Notes: generated by a model from the sequence alone, not told the origin. Positions 22,592-32,212 are shown, counted from the stretch's first letter. The stretch: 64,000 nt of DNA from Paracoccus yibinensis (GCF_030846195.1 NZ_JAVCWH010000003.1:248001-312000); one strand, 5' to 3'. Made by a program: numbers and translations.

Positions 22592-23962
22592 ATGACCGTC
22601 ATATGCTGGTTTCGCCGTGTGCTGCGGCTGGACGATCACCCCGCGCTTGTGGCCGCCGCCGAAAGCGGGCCGGTGATTCCGCTGGTGATCCTGGATCCGG
22701 CCGAAGCGTGCGCCCACCCGGCGTCGGCCCAGCGACAGGCGATGGCGCTGCCCGATCTGGACGCGGCCCTGCGCCGCCAGGGCAGCCGGTTGATCGTCCG
22801 GCGCGGCGACCCTGCCACAGTGCTGCTCGCGATGATCCGCGACAGCGGCGCCCAGGCGGTCCACGCGACGCAGGGATTGCCCTTCGCCACGGATGACGGC
22901 TTGGCGACAGCGGTGGAACGGGCGGGGGCCAAACTGCATCTGCATCCGCCGGCCGACCTGGTCCCGCGCGGCAGCGTGCTGACCGGCACCGGCACCCGCT
23001 TCAAGGTCTTCACGCCCTTCTGGCGCGCCCTGCGCAAGGGATCGATCGCCGATCCCCTGCCCGCGCCGCGCCCGTCCCTGCCCACGTCCTGGCCTGACGG
23101 CGACGGCCTGGACTGGCCCGAGGCACGCGCGGCGATGAACCGCGGCTGGGATGTGGTGGCGCGCCATGTCCAGGCCGGGGAAAGCGCGGCCCATGCCCGG
23201 CTGGACGCATTTCTGGACAGGCTGGACGCCCGCTATGGCACACGCCGCGACACTCCGTCCGACGGCGCTGCGACCTCGGGCCTGTCGGATGCCTTGGCGG
23301 TCGGCGAAATCAGCGCGCGGCGATTGTGGCACAGGGCGATGAACGCCCAGGCCCACGGCATCGGCGGGGTCGAGGATTTCCTGCGCGAACTGGCTTGGCG
23401 GGAATTCGCACGCGATCTTTTCGACGCCATGCCCGACATGGGCCAGACGTGCTGGAGAGCGGAATGGAATGATTTTCCATGGCAAAGCGATGGCGCAGAG
23501 GCCGAAGCTTGGCGACAGGGCCGCACCGGTGTGGCCCTGGTCGATGCAGGAATGCGAGAGATGTTCGCGACCGGGCGGATGCACAACCGGGTGCGGATGA
23601 TCGCGGCCAGCTATCTGGTCAAGCATCTGATGGTTGACTGGCGCGTCGGGCTGGACTGGTTCGCGCGCTGCCTGACCGACTGGGACGCGGCCAGCAACGC
23701 GATGAACTGGCAATGGGTGGCGGGCTGCGGGCCGGATGCCTCTCCCTATTTCCGGGTGTTCAATCCCGACACCCAGGCCGCGAAGTTCGACGGCAAGCGG
23801 CTCTATCGCGACTATTGGCTGGCTCCGGGGGCGAAGGGCGCGGCCGAGTTTGCCGAGGCGGCGCCCCGATCCTGGGTGCTGGAGGCCCGCCCCGCGCCGC
23901 TGATCGACCTGGACCAGGGCAGGCAGCGCGCCCTTGATGCCTATGCCCGCTTCCGGCGATAG
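22592..23962 (+). CDS. phrB: deoxyribodipyrimidine photo-lyase
   Basis: Class I CPD photolyase using FADH- and blue light to split pyrimidine dimers. 456 residues. The N-terminal alpha/beta antenna domain starts ICWFRRVLRLDDHPAL. The FAD-binding domain has LRELAWREFARDL, TGRMHNRVRMIAASYLVKHL and the AMNWQWVAGCGPDASPYFRV signature. The ATG at 22592 is preceded by GAGGGA; an ATG four codons upstream is less likely. Its last 22 bp overlap the convergent membrane-protein gene. Confidence 0.94.
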   Translation: MTVICWFRRVLRLDDHPALVAAAESGPVIPLVILDPAEACAHPASAQRQAMALPDLDAALRRQGSRLIVRRGDPATVLLAMIRDSGAQAVHATQGLPFATDDGLATAVERAGAKLHLHPPADLVPRGSVLTGTGTRFKVFTPFWRALRKGSIADPLPAPRPSLPTSWPDGDGLDWPEARAAMNRGWDVVARHVQAGESAAHARLDAFLDRLDARYGTRRDTPSDGAATSGLSDALAVGEISARRLWHRAMNAQAHGIGGVEDFLRELAWREFARDLFDAMPDMGQTCWRAEWNDFPWQSDGAEAEAWRQGRTGVALVDAGMREMFATGRMHNRVRMIAASYLVKHLMVDWRVGLDWFARCLTDWDAASNAMNWQWVAGCGPDASPYFRVFNPDTQAAKFDGKRLYRDYWLAPGAKGAAEFAEAAPRSWVLEARPAPLIDLDQGRQRALDAYARFRR

Positions 23963-24651
23963 GCGGCCGCGCGCCAGATCAGCGCGGTGGCCGCAAGCCC
24001 TGCCAGCACCAGAACGACCGGATTGGCGGGCGTCAGGTTCGCGGCCAGGATGCCGATCAAGGCCCAGGCGACACCCGCCGGATAGGCCCACTCGCCTGGA
24101 CGCACCGCCTGCACGGCCAGGGCCGCGCCGGTCACGGCCAGCAGGCACAGGATCGCGGCCGCCTGTTCAGACAGGATCCCGTATCCCCCCAGGACAATCC
24201 CGAAGGACGCCCCCGTGGCCGCCGTCAGCCAGCCCGCATACAGCGCGACGGGCCGCACCTGCCAGACCGGATCCTGCCGACCGGCGCGCAGGAAGGCGAT
24301 CAGCGCCGGCACCAGCATCGCCACGATCAGCACGGTCGCGCCGATGGGGGTATTGTGCGCCGTCTCGATCCAGAACATTCCCAGTGCCAGGCTGACCAGC
24401 AGCGCAGGGCGCATCGGCTGCCAGTCGGGATCGGCCGGCCGCTTCCAGGCACCAAAGGCGGAACCCGCGACCAGCCAGGCGAAGATCAGGCCCCAGATGG
24501 AAAAGGCCCAGCCCGCAGGCTGGATCGGCGGATCGACCTGCGGGATCGGGAACTGGTCGGGACGATAGCCGCCAAAGCCGTTCGACAGCATGGGCGAGAC
24601 GGCAAAGGCGACGGCTGCCAGCAGCACAAGGATGGAAAGCAGGTTGCGCAT
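23941..24651 (-). CDS. TspO/MBR-related seven-helix membrane protein
   Basis: A 236-residue hydrophobic protein with about seven membrane segments and many tryptophans (PAGWAFSIWGLIFAWLVAG, LYAGWLTAATGASFGIVLGG). Proteins like this are often annotated as tryptophan-rich sensory protein, being longer relatives of TspO; the match is by general character and I am only moderately sure. An N-terminal segment MRNLLSILVLLAAVAFAVSP could be the first helix. The start at 24651 follows GGGAAATTCC. It is 14 bp downstream of mobA on the same strand and overlaps the photolyase 3' end. Confidence 0.72.
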   Translation of the reverse strand: MRNLLSILVLLAAVAFAVSPMLSNGFGGYRPDQFPIPQVDPPIQPAGWAFSIWGLIFAWLVAGSAFGAWKRPADPDWQPMRPALLVSLALGMFWIETAHNTPIGATVLIVAMLVPALIAFLRAGRQDPVWQVRPVALYAGWLTAATGASFGIVLGGYGILSEQAAAILCLLAVTGAALAVQAVRPGEWAYPAGVAWALIGILAANLTPANPVVLVLAGLAATALIWRAAAYRRKRA

Positions 24652-24665
24652 GGAATTTCCCTTGA

Positions 24666-25268
24666 TCACGTTTGCAGCCCCAACCCCTGACGGGCCTGTT
24701 CCAGATCCTCGGGTGTGTTGATGTTGAAGAAGGGGTCGGGCGATATGTCCCAGCCAACCGTCGCCGCGCCGTGTTCCGCGGCAAAGCCGCGCACCCGCCG
24801 TTTCCCCAGGACCAGAAAGCCGCGTAAGGCATCCCGCAGCGCCACCGGCCACAGGCCGAAGGTCGGGTGATCCACGACCCGCCCCCCGCCATCCCGCCCG
24901 GCGGCCAGAACGATGCCGTTGCCCTGCGCAGTCAGGCGCGTGGCAAGATCGCGCGGAAAGAACGGCGTATCGCCCGCGACGCTGATCACCGCATCCGCGC
25001 CAAGCCCTGCCGCCCAGTCCATGCCCGCCAGGATTCCCGCCAGCGGCCCCGGGAAATCGGGCAGACTGTCGGGCAGGACAGGCAGCCCGAAACCGGCGAA
25101 CCGCACCGCATCGCCATTCGCGTTCAGCGCCAGCGGCGCGCATTGCGGGGCCAGCCGGTCGATGATTCGCGCCAGCATGGGCCTGCCGCCCAGATCCAGC
25201 AGGCATTTGTCGCCCCCCCCCATGCGGGTCGCGCGGCCTCCGGCAAGGATGATGGCGGGATGGGTCAT
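24666..25268 (-). CDS. mobA: molybdenum cofactor guanylyltransferase
   Basis: Transfers GMP from GTP to molybdopterin to make the guanine dinucleotide cofactor used by DMSO-reductase family enzymes. 200 residues from MTHPAIILAGG. The nucleotide-binding loop is LAGGRATRMGGGDKCLLDLGG; GPLAGILAGMDWA and ISVAGDTPFFP are the other family blocks. The end FFNINTPEDLEQAR is typical. An upstream in-frame ATG at 25331 has no support. It heads a pair with the TspO-like gene and diverges from the siderophore-interacting protein gene. Confidence 0.93.
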   Translation of the reverse strand: MTHPAIILAGGRATRMGGGDKCLLDLGGRPMLARIIDRLAPQCAPLALNANGDAVRFAGFGLPVLPDSLPDFPGPLAGILAGMDWAAGLGADAVISVAGDTPFFPRDLATRLTAQGNGIVLAAGRDGGGRVVDHPTFGLWPVALRDALRGFLVLGKRRVRGFAAEHGAATVGWDISPDPFFNINTPEDLEQARQGLGLQT

Positions 25269-25384
25269 GGGGCGGTTGTGGCCCCGATCGGCGCGCATGG
25301 CAAGATCGGACCACTTCTTGGTGGGACACATCCAGGGCCGGACCCTATCCGTTTCTTGACACGACAGGTCGGCGACACTAGCCG

Positions 25385-26446
25385 ATGCGGGACGCTGGCC
25401 AGGACCGGAACCTGTGCATGAGACATGACCCCCTGCCCCCCTATCAGACCCAGGCCAGCCTGCCCGACCTGCCCTTTGCCATGATCGACACCCTGATCCG
25501 GGCCGAGGCTGCGGAACAGGGGCTGGATCTGCACGACGGGCATGGCCGGTCCACGTGGTGCAAGCTGCCGGACGGGGGCGAATTCGGCGCGAAGATGGGA
25601 CCGACGGGCAGCATCCTTTATGTCCGCGCCCATGCCCGCGACCGGCTGCACGACCTGTGCAAGACCGTCACGCATCGGTTGGTCGGGCATCTGCCGGATC
25701 TGCGGCCGGCATGGTCGTCGCTGGACCGTCCCGGCGCGCATCCCCCCAATTTCAGCCTGGCGCGGGTGGCGGGCGTCACCCGGATCGCGGCCGATTTCCT
25801 GCGCCTGCGTCTTGAGGGAGGCGACATGGGCCGTCTTTCCCGCGACCTGATCCATTTCCGTCTGGTGCTGCAACCGCGGGGAACGACGGTTCCCGCTTGG
25901 CCGGTGATCGGGGACGACGGTCGGACGGTCTGGCCCAAGGGCGCGGCCACGCTGCACAGGCCTGCCTATACGGTGCGCCATATCGATCCGGCTGCGGGCT
26001 GGCTGGACACCGACATCTTCATCCATGACGGCGGGCGGGCCTGCGATTTCGCGGCCTGCGCCGCACCAGGCACCGTAGTGGGGCTGACCGGGCCGGGCGG
26101 CGGCGGGATCGTGCAAGCGGGCAGCCTGCTGATCGGCGGGGACGAAACCGCCTATCCTGCCCTGGCCCGCACCCTGGAAGCCGCAGCCGCCGATGTGCGG
26201 GGCGAATGTCACCTGTTCGGCGCCCGATCGGATTATCCCCTGCCCGACCATCCGGGCATCCGCATCATCCACACGCCTGGCGGCGAGGCCGTTCTGGCAG
26301 ACCGGCTACGCCAAGAGGGCACGAACGCCCGGCGAATCTGGCTTGCCACCGAACGGTCGCGTCTGGCGCCTCTGAAGACCGCCATCCTGGACGACTTGCG
26401 CATCGACAAGGCGCAGGCCCATCTTGCCGCGTATTGGAGTGCCTGA
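25385..26446 (+). CDS. siderophore-interacting protein with N-terminal DUF2218
   Basis: FAD-dependent ferric-siderophore reductase of the ViuB/SIP family, releasing iron in the cytoplasm with NAD(P)H electrons. 353 residues from 25385 or 342 from the ATG at 25418; neither has a clear Shine-Dalgarno. Residues about 30-105 match DUF2218. The FAD-binding domain follows (RIAADFLRLRLEGGDMG, DIFIHDGG, GTVVGLTGPGGGG), then the SIP domain (LLIGGDETAYPALART and RIWLATERSRLAPLKT). It lies 155 bp upstream of exbB, consistent with an iron-uptake operon or regulon. Confidence 0.9.
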   Translation: MRDAGQDRNLCMRHDPLPPYQTQASLPDLPFAMIDTLIRAEAAEQGLDLHDGHGRSTWCKLPDGGEFGAKMGPTGSILYVRAHARDRLHDLCKTVTHRLVGHLPDLRPAWSSLDRPGAHPPNFSLARVAGVTRIAADFLRLRLEGGDMGRLSRDLIHFRLVLQPRGTTVPAWPVIGDDGRTVWPKGAATLHRPAYTVRHIDPAAGWLDTDIFIHDGGRACDFAACAAPGTVVGLTGPGGGGIVQAGSLLIGGDETAYPALARTLEAAAADVRGECHLFGARSDYPLPDHPGIRIIHTPGGEAVLADRLRQEGTNARRIWLATERSRLAPLKTAILDDLRIDKAQAHLAAYWSA

Positions 26447-26471
26447 AACGGCAGACCCGCCACGTCAATAG

Positions 26472-26500
26472 TTGACAATTTTACATGGCTGTTCGATATG
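26472..26500 (+). promoter_or_regulatory. possible sigma-70 promoter upstream of exbB
   Basis: A perfect TTGACA at 26472-26477 is followed after 17 bp by GATATG (26495-26500), 102 bp before the exbB start. The -10 match is weak, and no clear Fur or iron-responsive box is recognised, so this is tentative. Confidence 0.35.
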
Positions 26501-26601
26501 CGGCAAAACCCTGCGGGCCGGGCCATGGCCCTGTGCGCCGTTTCGGACCCCGCAGCGACCGCGACCAGCCGCCCCGGCGGATCAAGAAGCCAAGGAACGC
26601 C

Positions 26602-27588
26602 ATGACCCATCTTCCGCTGTCCCGTCTCGGCGCCCCCATTGTCTTTTCGCTGGCCTGCCTGATGGCATCCCTGGCCCATGCGCAGGACGCCGCGCCCGCC
26701 CCTTTGGCGCAACAGCCGCAAGCGCCGGTGCAGGCGACAGGACCGGCTGCGGAACCCGCCGCACCCCAGGCCGCCGCAGTCCCGGCCTCGCCTGAACCCG
26801 AACCCGAACCGGTTGCCGATTTCCTTCCTCAGCCGGTGCAGGATGCCCTGGCCCCGATCCTGACGCCCCCTGCGCGCGACCCGAACCTGCCCCATGACCT
26901 GTCGCCGATGGGAATGTTCTGGGCCGCCGACATCGTGGTCAAGGCGGTGATGATCGGGCTGGCCTTTGCATCGGTCGTCACCTGGACGGTGCTGGTGGTC
27001 AAGGCCCTGGAACTGTGGGGGGCCAGCGCCACGGCGCAAAACGGCATCCGCCGCATCAAGCGGGCCGCCAGCCTGGATGCCGCCGTGGCCGCCAGCGGCA
27101 GCCGCCGCGACGCGGTGTCGCGCATGATCCGCAGCGCGGCCGAGGAATACCGCCGGTCCCGCCCTGCCCTGGACGTGGCGGGGGACCACGGCGTCAAGGA
27201 GCGCGTCGAATCGCAGCTGGACCGGATCGAGGCCGTCGCGGGCCGGCGCATGGGCAGGGGCACCGGCATCCTGGCCACCATCGGATCGACCGCCCCCTTC
27301 GTGGGCCTGTTCGGCACCGTCTGGGGGATCATGAACAGCTTCATCGGGATCTCCGAAAGCCAGACCACGAACCTGGCCGTCGTGGCGCCGGGTATTGCCG
27401 AGGCTTTGCTGGCGACGGCCATCGGCCTGGTTGCGGCGATCCCGGCGGTGGTGATCTATAACATCTTTGCGCGCGGCATCACCGGCTATCGCCTGCGGCT
27501 GGCAAATGCGGCGGCGGGCGTGCGCCAGCTGGTCAGCCGCGATCTGGACTTCCGCGGCATCGCCGCCACCACCGCACCGGGGGAATAG
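26602..27588 (+). CDS. exbB: TonB-system energizer ExbB
   Basis: Inner-membrane proton-channel subunit that energises TonB. 328 residues from the ATG after AAGGAA. An N-terminal signal-like segment (VFSLACLMASLAHAQD) and a Pro/Ala/Gln-rich linker precede the first MotA/TolQ/ExbB helix, as in many alphaproteobacterial ExbB proteins. The conserved GTGILATIGSTAPFVGLFGT and PGIAEALLATAIGLVAAIPAV helices are clear. It is followed by exbD after 3 bp. Confidence 0.95.
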   Translation: MTHLPLSRLGAPIVFSLACLMASLAHAQDAAPAPLAQQPQAPVQATGPAAEPAAPQAAAVPASPEPEPEPVADFLPQPVQDALAPILTPPARDPNLPHDLSPMGMFWAADIVVKAVMIGLAFASVVTWTVLVVKALELWGASATAQNGIRRIKRAASLDAAVAASGSRRDAVSRMIRSAAEEYRRSRPALDVAGDHGVKERVESQLDRIEAVAGRRMGRGTGILATIGSTAPFVGLFGTVWGIMNSFIGISESQTTNLAVVAPGIAEALLATAIGLVAAIPAVVIYNIFARGITGYRLRLANAAAGVRQLVSRDLDFRGIAATTAPGE

Positions 27589-27591
27589 GCC

Positions 27592-28071
27592 ATGGCTGGC
27601 GGGATACGCGACAGCGGCGACGATCTGGTCGAAAACCACGAGATCAACGTCACTCCCTTCATCGACGTGATGCTGGTGCTGCTGATCATCTTCATGGTGG
27701 CGGCGCCGCTTGCGACGGTCGATGTCAACGTCGATCTGCCGGTGTCGAACGCCACGCCCGCCCAGCGCCCCGACCAGCCGGTCTATGTGACCGTCAAGCC
27801 CGACCTGACGCTGGCCCTGGGAAATACCGACATCGCGCCGGGGGGTTTGGCGGCTGCGCTTGCCGAGGCGACTGAAGGCGACCGCGAGCAGCGCATCTTC
27901 CTGCGCGCCGACCGCGAGGTCGCCTATGGCGACCTGATGGAGGTGATGAACACCCTGCGCGAAACCGGCTATCTGAAGATCGCGCTCGTGGGGCTTGAAT
28001 CGACCACGGGCGCCGTGCCGCCGGCATCCGCCGACCCCGCATCTGCGGCTGCCCCGGAACCCGCACAATGA
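27592..28071 (+). CDS. exbD: TonB-system transport protein ExbD
   Basis: 159 residues with one N-terminal membrane helix, NVTPFIDVMLVLLIIFMVAAP, which carries the proton-motive aspartate. The periplasmic domain binds TonB (ADREVAYGDLMEVMNTLRETG). Its last codons overlap the tonB start by four bases. It works with ExbB as the motor of outer-membrane iron-chelate uptake. Confidence 0.96.
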   Translation: MAGGIRDSGDDLVENHEINVTPFIDVMLVLLIIFMVAAPLATVDVNVDLPVSNATPAQRPDQPVYVTVKPDLTLALGNTDIAPGGLAAALAEATEGDREQRIFLRADREVAYGDLMEVMNTLRETGYLKIALVGLESTTGAVPPASADPASAAAPEPAQ

Positions 28072-28907
28072 GCGGGCGCACCGCCGCCATGATCCGCGAG
28101 GGCGCGCTGTGGGGCGGCGCCTCGGTCCTGGTGCTGGCGCTGCATCTGGGCGGGGCCTTGTGGTTGATGCGACAAGCCGAAGCCGCAGCCCCGCCCCCTG
28201 GGCTGCCCGAACCGGTCTTTGTCGATCTGGCCCCGCCCGCTGTCGAGGAGCCGGTCGAAGCGGCACGGGAACCTGCCGAGCCGGAACCCCGACCCGAACC
28301 GGAACCCGTGGCAGAGCCGCTGGAACTGCCGCCCCTGCCAGAGCTGGAACCGCTGGACGACATGGCGGATCTGTTTCCGCCCGCGCCGCCCGAACTGGAC
28401 ACCCCGCCCGAGGTGGTGCTGAACAGTTCCGCCCGCCCGCAGCGTCGCCCGGAACGCGAACCGGAACCGCAGCACCAAGCCGAACAACGCCGCGAACCGG
28501 AACGGCAGCGTCAGGCGGAACCCCGCAGGCAGGAACAGGCCGCACCGCAACAGCAGCAGGCGCGCCGCGCCGAGCAAGGCGCCGGCGGCACCGGGGCCGC
28601 CGGTCCCAGCCCGCAGCAGAAGGCCAGCCTGATGTCGCAATGGGGTGGCCAGATCCGGTCCTGCATCAGCCGCCGGGCATCGGCCCCGCGCGGGGTCCGC
28701 GAAGGCGGCCGGGTGGAATTGAATCTGTCGGTGTCGCGCAGCGGGACAATCCAGGGGGTAGGCATCGCCGGATCCTCGGGCATCGCGGCCCTGGACCAGG
28801 CGGCGGTCCGGGCCGCGCAGCGCGCCGGACGCTGCCCTCGCGCGCCCGCCGAACTGACCGATGCCACCTATGGCTTCGTGCTTCCGATCAATATTCAGGT
28901 GCGCTGA
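28068..28907 (+). CDS. tonB: energy transducer TonB
   Basis: 279 residues. One N-terminal helix (GGASVLVLALHLGGALWLM) is followed by a long Pro/Glu-rich stretch, then a Gln/Arg-rich linker that spans the periplasm, and a C-terminal TonB box-binding domain (GRVELNLSVSRSGTIQGVGI to ATYGFVLPINIQ). ATGA overlap with exbD. It is the last gene of the operon; no TonB-dependent receptor is in the window. Confidence 0.94.
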   Translation: MSGRTAAMIREGALWGGASVLVLALHLGGALWLMRQAEAAAPPPGLPEPVFVDLAPPAVEEPVEAAREPAEPEPRPEPEPVAEPLELPPLPELEPLDDMADLFPPAPPELDTPPEVVLNSSARPQRRPEREPEPQHQAEQRREPERQRQAEPRRQEQAAPQQQQARRAEQGAGGTGAAGPSPQQKASLMSQWGGQIRSCISRRASAPRGVREGGRVELNLSVSRSGTIQGVGIAGSSGIAALDQAAVRAAQRAGRCPRAPAELTDATYGFVLPINIQVR

Positions 28908-28915
28908 CCGCATGG

Positions 28916-28980
28916 CCTGCTGCCTTGCAGCAGGCGGAGGCCGGGGGCGCTTCGCCCCCCGGGACCCCCAGAGGATATTT
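28916..28980 (+). repeat. tonB downstream hairpins plus extragenic repeat copy 2
   Basis: Hairpin CCTGCTGC-CTT-GCAGCAGG (28916-28934) is followed by a second GC-rich hairpin CCGGGGGCG-CTT-CGCCCCCCGG (28941-28962), then ACCCCCAGAGGATATTT. The second hairpin and GGATATTT match the repeats at 17044 and 62520. The double hairpin probably ends the tonB operon. Confidence 0.7.
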
Positions 28981-29003
28981 GAACCAAGGCAAAGACGGTT
29001 CTT

Positions 29004-29705
29004 TCAGCCGAACACCTGGGGCTGATCCACGCGCAGGCGGGCAATGATCCCCTCGATCCGGCTCAGATGCTGGCGGATGGCTGCCACGGCGGCCTCGGCG
29101 TCGCGGCGGCGCAATGCGTCAAGGATATGGCCGTGTTCGGCAAAGGCCGTGTCGGCGCCATAGGACAGCGACAGATAGCGCGCCCGGTCCATGTGGCCCT
29201 TGTTTTCCTTCACCAGTGTCCAGACGAACTCAAGTCCGGCATAGGCGCAGATGTCGTGATGGAACTGATCGTCCAGCCTGTGGAAGCCGGTGCGGTTGCC
29301 CGTCTCGATTTCCCGGGCTTGCAGATCCAGCAGATGCGCCAAGGCGTCGAAATGGCCATTCGTCAGACGTTCCGCCGCGACACGGATGCAGGATTCCTCC
29401 AGCGCGGCGCGGATGAAATAGGCTTGCAGGACCGCTTCTTCCGAGATCGGCGTCACGATGGTCGCCCGCTGCGGGCGGATCTGGATGAAGCCCAGTTGCG
29501 ACAGCCGATAAAAGGCATCGCGGACCGGCTGGCGCGACACGCCCATTTGCGCCGCCATCTCGACCTCGGACAGCTTGGCGCCGGGCGGCAGGGTCAGGTT
29601 CACCACGCGGTCGTAAAGCAAGGTGAAGACCTGATCGGTTACCGTCGGCACCCGCCCGCTGTCGAGCGGCGGAAAACTTCTTGCAGAAAGGGACGCGGTC
29701 AACAT
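29004..29705 (-). CDS. GntR family regulator with FCD domain (uronate regulon, left end)
   Basis: 233 residues. The winged helix-turn-helix lies at about residues 25-90 (TDQVFTLLYDRVVNLTLPPG, then MAAQMGVSRQPVRDAFYRLS). The FCD ligand-binding domain carries the metal-binding Asp/His pattern (FHRLDDQFHHDICAYAG, EHGHILDALRRRD). It is divergent from uxaC. The 85-bp gap holds a palindrome shared with the second GntR promoter at 40165. It is a likely local repressor of the uronate genes, released by a uronate or intermediate. Confidence 0.92.
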   Translation of the reverse strand: MLTASLSARSFPPLDSGRVPTVTDQVFTLLYDRVVNLTLPPGAKLSEVEMAAQMGVSRQPVRDAFYRLSQLGFIQIRPQRATIVTPISEEAVLQAYFIRAALEESCIRVAAERLTNGHFDALAHLLDLQAREIETGNRTGFHRLDDQFHHDICAYAGLEFVWTLVKENKGHMDRARYLSLSYGADTAFAEHGHILDALRRRDAEAAVAAIRQHLSRIEGIIARLRVDQPQVFG

Positions 29706-29730
29706 GATGCCCCCGATTGACCATTCTTGA

Positions 29731-29748
29731 AAACTAGCATATTAGTTT
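29731..29748. promoter_or_regulatory. candidate GntR operator 1 (AAACTAGCATATTAGTTT)
   Basis: An 18-bp palindrome with six-base arms AAACTA / TAGTTT and a GCATAT centre, midway between the divergent gntR and uxaC starts. Its core ACTAGCATATTAGT has the pattern ACT-W-S-CATA-Y-W-AGT, found again at 40166-40179 upstream of the second GntR gene. Confidence 0.7.
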
Positions 29749-29790
29749 CTGACGCAGAAAACAAGTACGACTCATGGGAGGAGAAAGAGC

Positions 29791-31191
29791 TTGCTGGACG
29801 AAGATCGGCTGTTCCCGCTGGAAGGACGCGCCCGCAATCTGGCGCGTGGCCTTTATTCGGAAGTCCGTGATCTGCCGATCGTCAGCCCGCACGGCCATAC
29901 CGATCCCTGCTGGTTCGCCGAGAACCAGCCCTTCCCCGATCCCGCGCAGCTGTTCGTCACGCCCGACCATTACGTCTTCCGCATGCTGTGTTCGCAGGGC
30001 GTGGCGCTGACCGACCTGGGCGTGCCGCGGGTTGATGGCGGGGCGACCGAAGCGGACGGGCGAAAGATCTGGCGGCTGTTCGCCCGGAACTATCACCTGT
30101 TGCGCGGCACGCCGTCGCGGATGTGGCTGGACCACAGCTTTCACCATGTCTTCGGCATCGACCGCCGCCTGTCGGCGGAAACGGCGGACTGGTATTACGA
30201 TCATATCGCCGATTGCCTGGCCCGCCCCGAATTCCTGCCCCGCGCGCTGTTCGAACGCTTCAACATCGAGGTCATCGCCACGACCGAGGCCGCGACCGAC
30301 AATCTGCGCTGGCACCGGATGATCCGCGAATCGGGCTGGTCCGGTCGGGTCGTCACCGCCTATCGCCCCGACGGCGTGGTGGACCCCGAGATGGCGGGCT
30401 TTGCCGACAACGTGGCCTTGCTGGGCCAGCAGACCGGCTTCGACACAGCCACCTGGGACGGATACCTGGACGCGCACCGGGCGCGGCGGGCGTTCTTCAA
30501 GGACCATGGCGCCACCTCCAGCGACCACGGCCATGCCACGGCCCGGACCGAGGATCTGCCCCAGGCGGATGCGGCGGCGCTGTTCCAGAAGGCTCTGCGC
30601 GGGCAATGCACAGCCGACGAAGCCGATGCCTTCCGCGGCCAGATGCTGACCGAAATGGCGCGGATGAGCCTGGAGGACGGGCTGGTCCTGCAAATCCACC
30701 CCGGCGCGCGGCGCAACCATTCCGATCCGGTGATGGCCGTCCATGGCCGCGACAAGGGCTTCGACATCCCCGGCCGCACCGATTACGTCGCGGCCCTGCG
30801 CCCGTTGCTGAACGCGGTGGGGATGCGCCCCGACCTGACCGTGATCCTGTTCACGCTGGACGAGACCAGCTATTCGCGCGAACTGGCGCCCTTGGCAGGC
30901 GTATATCCCTGCCTGCGCCTGGGTCCGCCCTGGTGGTTCCACGACAGCCCCGAAGGGATGATGCGCTTCCGGCAGATGGCCACGGAAACCGCAGGTTTCT
31001 ACAACACCGTGGGCTTCAACGACGACACCCGCGCCTTCTGTTCGATCCCCGCGCGCCACGATGTCGCGCGCCGCGTGGATTGCGCCTTTCTCGCCACCCT
31101 GGTCGCCACCGGGCGCCTGGCAGCCGACGAGGCACCGGAACTGGCGCGCGACCTGACCTATGGCCTCGCCAAGAAGGCCTACAAACTCTGA
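29791..31191 (+). CDS. uxaC: glucuronate isomerase
   Basis: Uronate isomerase of the amidohydrolase-like fold, converting glucuronate to fructuronate (and galacturonate to tagaturonate). 466 residues. The metal-binding region is [19 protein letters not shown]. The start is a TTG at 29791, seven bases after the strong Shine-Dalgarno GGAGGAG (29777-29783). It is the first gene of the right-pointing uronate operon, 22 bp before the TRAP binding-protein gene. With uxuB, uxuA and kdgK it forms the glucuronate to KDPG route; uxaA and uxaB for tagaturonate are absent here. Confidence 0.94.
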   Translation: MLDEDRLFPLEGRARNLARGLYSEVRDLPIVSPHGHTDPCWFAENQPFPDPAQLFVTPDHYVFRMLCSQGVALTDLGVPRVDGGATEADGRKIWRLFARNYHLLRGTPSRMWLDHSFHHVFGIDRRLSAETADWYYDHIADCLARPEFLPRALFERFNIEVIATTEAATDNLRWHRMIRESGWSGRVVTAYRPDGVVDPEMAGFADNVALLGQQTGFDTATWDGYLDAHRARRAFFKDHGATSSDHGHATARTEDLPQADAAALFQKALRGQCTADEADAFRGQMLTEMARMSLEDGLVLQIHPGARRNHSDPVMAVHGRDKGFDIPGRTDYVAALRPLLNAVGMRPDLTVILFTLDETSYSRELAPLAGVYPCLRLGPPWWFHDSPEGMMRFRQMATETAGFYNTVGFNDDTRAFCSIPARHDVARRVDCAFLATLVATGRLAADEAPELARDLTYGLAKKAYKL

Positions 31192-31213
31192 GCTTCACCA
31201 ACGGGAGGATACC

Positions 31214-32212
31214 ATGAAGTTCGTCAAGACCACCTTCGCCGGATTGATGATCTCGGCCGCTTTCGCCACAGGCGCGGCGGCCGCGGAATGCGAGATCACG
31301 CTGCGGTCGTCCGACACCCATCCCGACGGCTATCCGACCGTCGAGGGCGTCAAGGCCATGGCGGCCGAGGTCAAGGAAAAGACCCAAGGCCGCATCTGCA
31401 TCGAGGTCTTCCCGTCGTCCCAGCTGGGCGAGGAAAAGGACACAATCGAGCAGACCCAGTTCGGCGTGATCGACATGGTGCGCGCGTCCTTCGGGTCGTT
31501 CAACGACATCGTGCCCGTGACGCAGATCATGTCGCTGCCTTACCTGTTCACCTCGCCCGAACACCAGCACGCGGTCATGGACGGCCCTATCGGCGAGGAG
31601 ATCGCCGCCGACTTCGCCGAAAAGGACCTGATCGCGCTCGCCTATTACGACGGGGGCGCGCGCAACTTCTACAACTCGCAAAAGCCCATCAGGACGGTGG
31701 AAGACCTCAAGGGCATGAAGTTCCGCGTCATGCAGAACGATGTCTTCGTGGACATGATGTCGGCCCTGGGCGCCAACGCCACGCCGATGCCTTATGGCGA
31801 GGTGTATTCGTCCATCCAGACGGGCGTCATCGACGGGGCGGAAAACAATTTTCCCAGCTATGACAGCTCGGGCCATGCCGAGGTCGCCAAGTATTTCACG
31901 CTGGACCAGCACCTGATGGTGCCGGAACTGGTCGCGGTGTCGAAGACCACCTGGGAAAAGCTGTCGCCCGAGGACCAGGAGATCCTGCGCACGGCCGCCG
32001 AAAATTCGGCCACGCTTCAGCGCAAGCTCTGGGCCGAACAGGAAAAGGCCAGCGAGGAAAAGGTGATCGCTGCCGGAAGCGAGGTCATCAAGGACGTGGA
32101 CAAGACCGCCTTCATCGAGGCGATGGCCCCGGTCTATGAAAAATACGTGACCACGCCCGAGGCGCAGGATCTGGTCAAGCGCATCCAGGAAACCCAGCCG
32201 GCAGCCCAGTGA
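31214..32212 (+). CDS. TRAP transporter substrate-binding protein (uronate)
   Basis: DctP-type periplasmic binding protein of 332 residues with signal peptide [20 protein letters not shown] and cleavage before AECEITLR. Family blocks are visible around [19 protein letters not shown] (the arginine that binds the substrate carboxylate), then [20 protein letters not shown]. The Shine-Dalgarno GGGAGGA lies just upstream. Uronate specificity is inferred from the catabolic neighbours. Confidence 0.94.
   Translation: MKFVKTTFAGLMISAAFATGAAAAECEITLRSSDTHPDGYPTVEGVKAMAAEVKEKTQGRICIEVFPSSQLGEEKDTIEQTQFGVIDMVRASFGSFNDIVPVTQIMSLPYLFTSPEHQHAVMDGPIGEEIAADFAEKDLIALAYYDGGARNFYNSQKPIRTVEDLKGMKFRVMQNDVFVDMMSALGANATPMPYGEVYSSIQTGVIDGAENNFPSYDSSGHAEVAKYFTLDQHLMVPELVAVSKTTWEKLSPEDQEILRTAAENSATLQRKLWAEQEKASEEKVIAAGSEVIKDVDKTAFIEAMAPVYEKYVTTPEAQDLVKRIQETQPAAQ

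Noticed and set aside
25356-25384. TTGACA at 25356 as promoter of the siderophore-interacting protein gene
   Set aside because: No acceptable -10 at the right distance; not listed as a feature.
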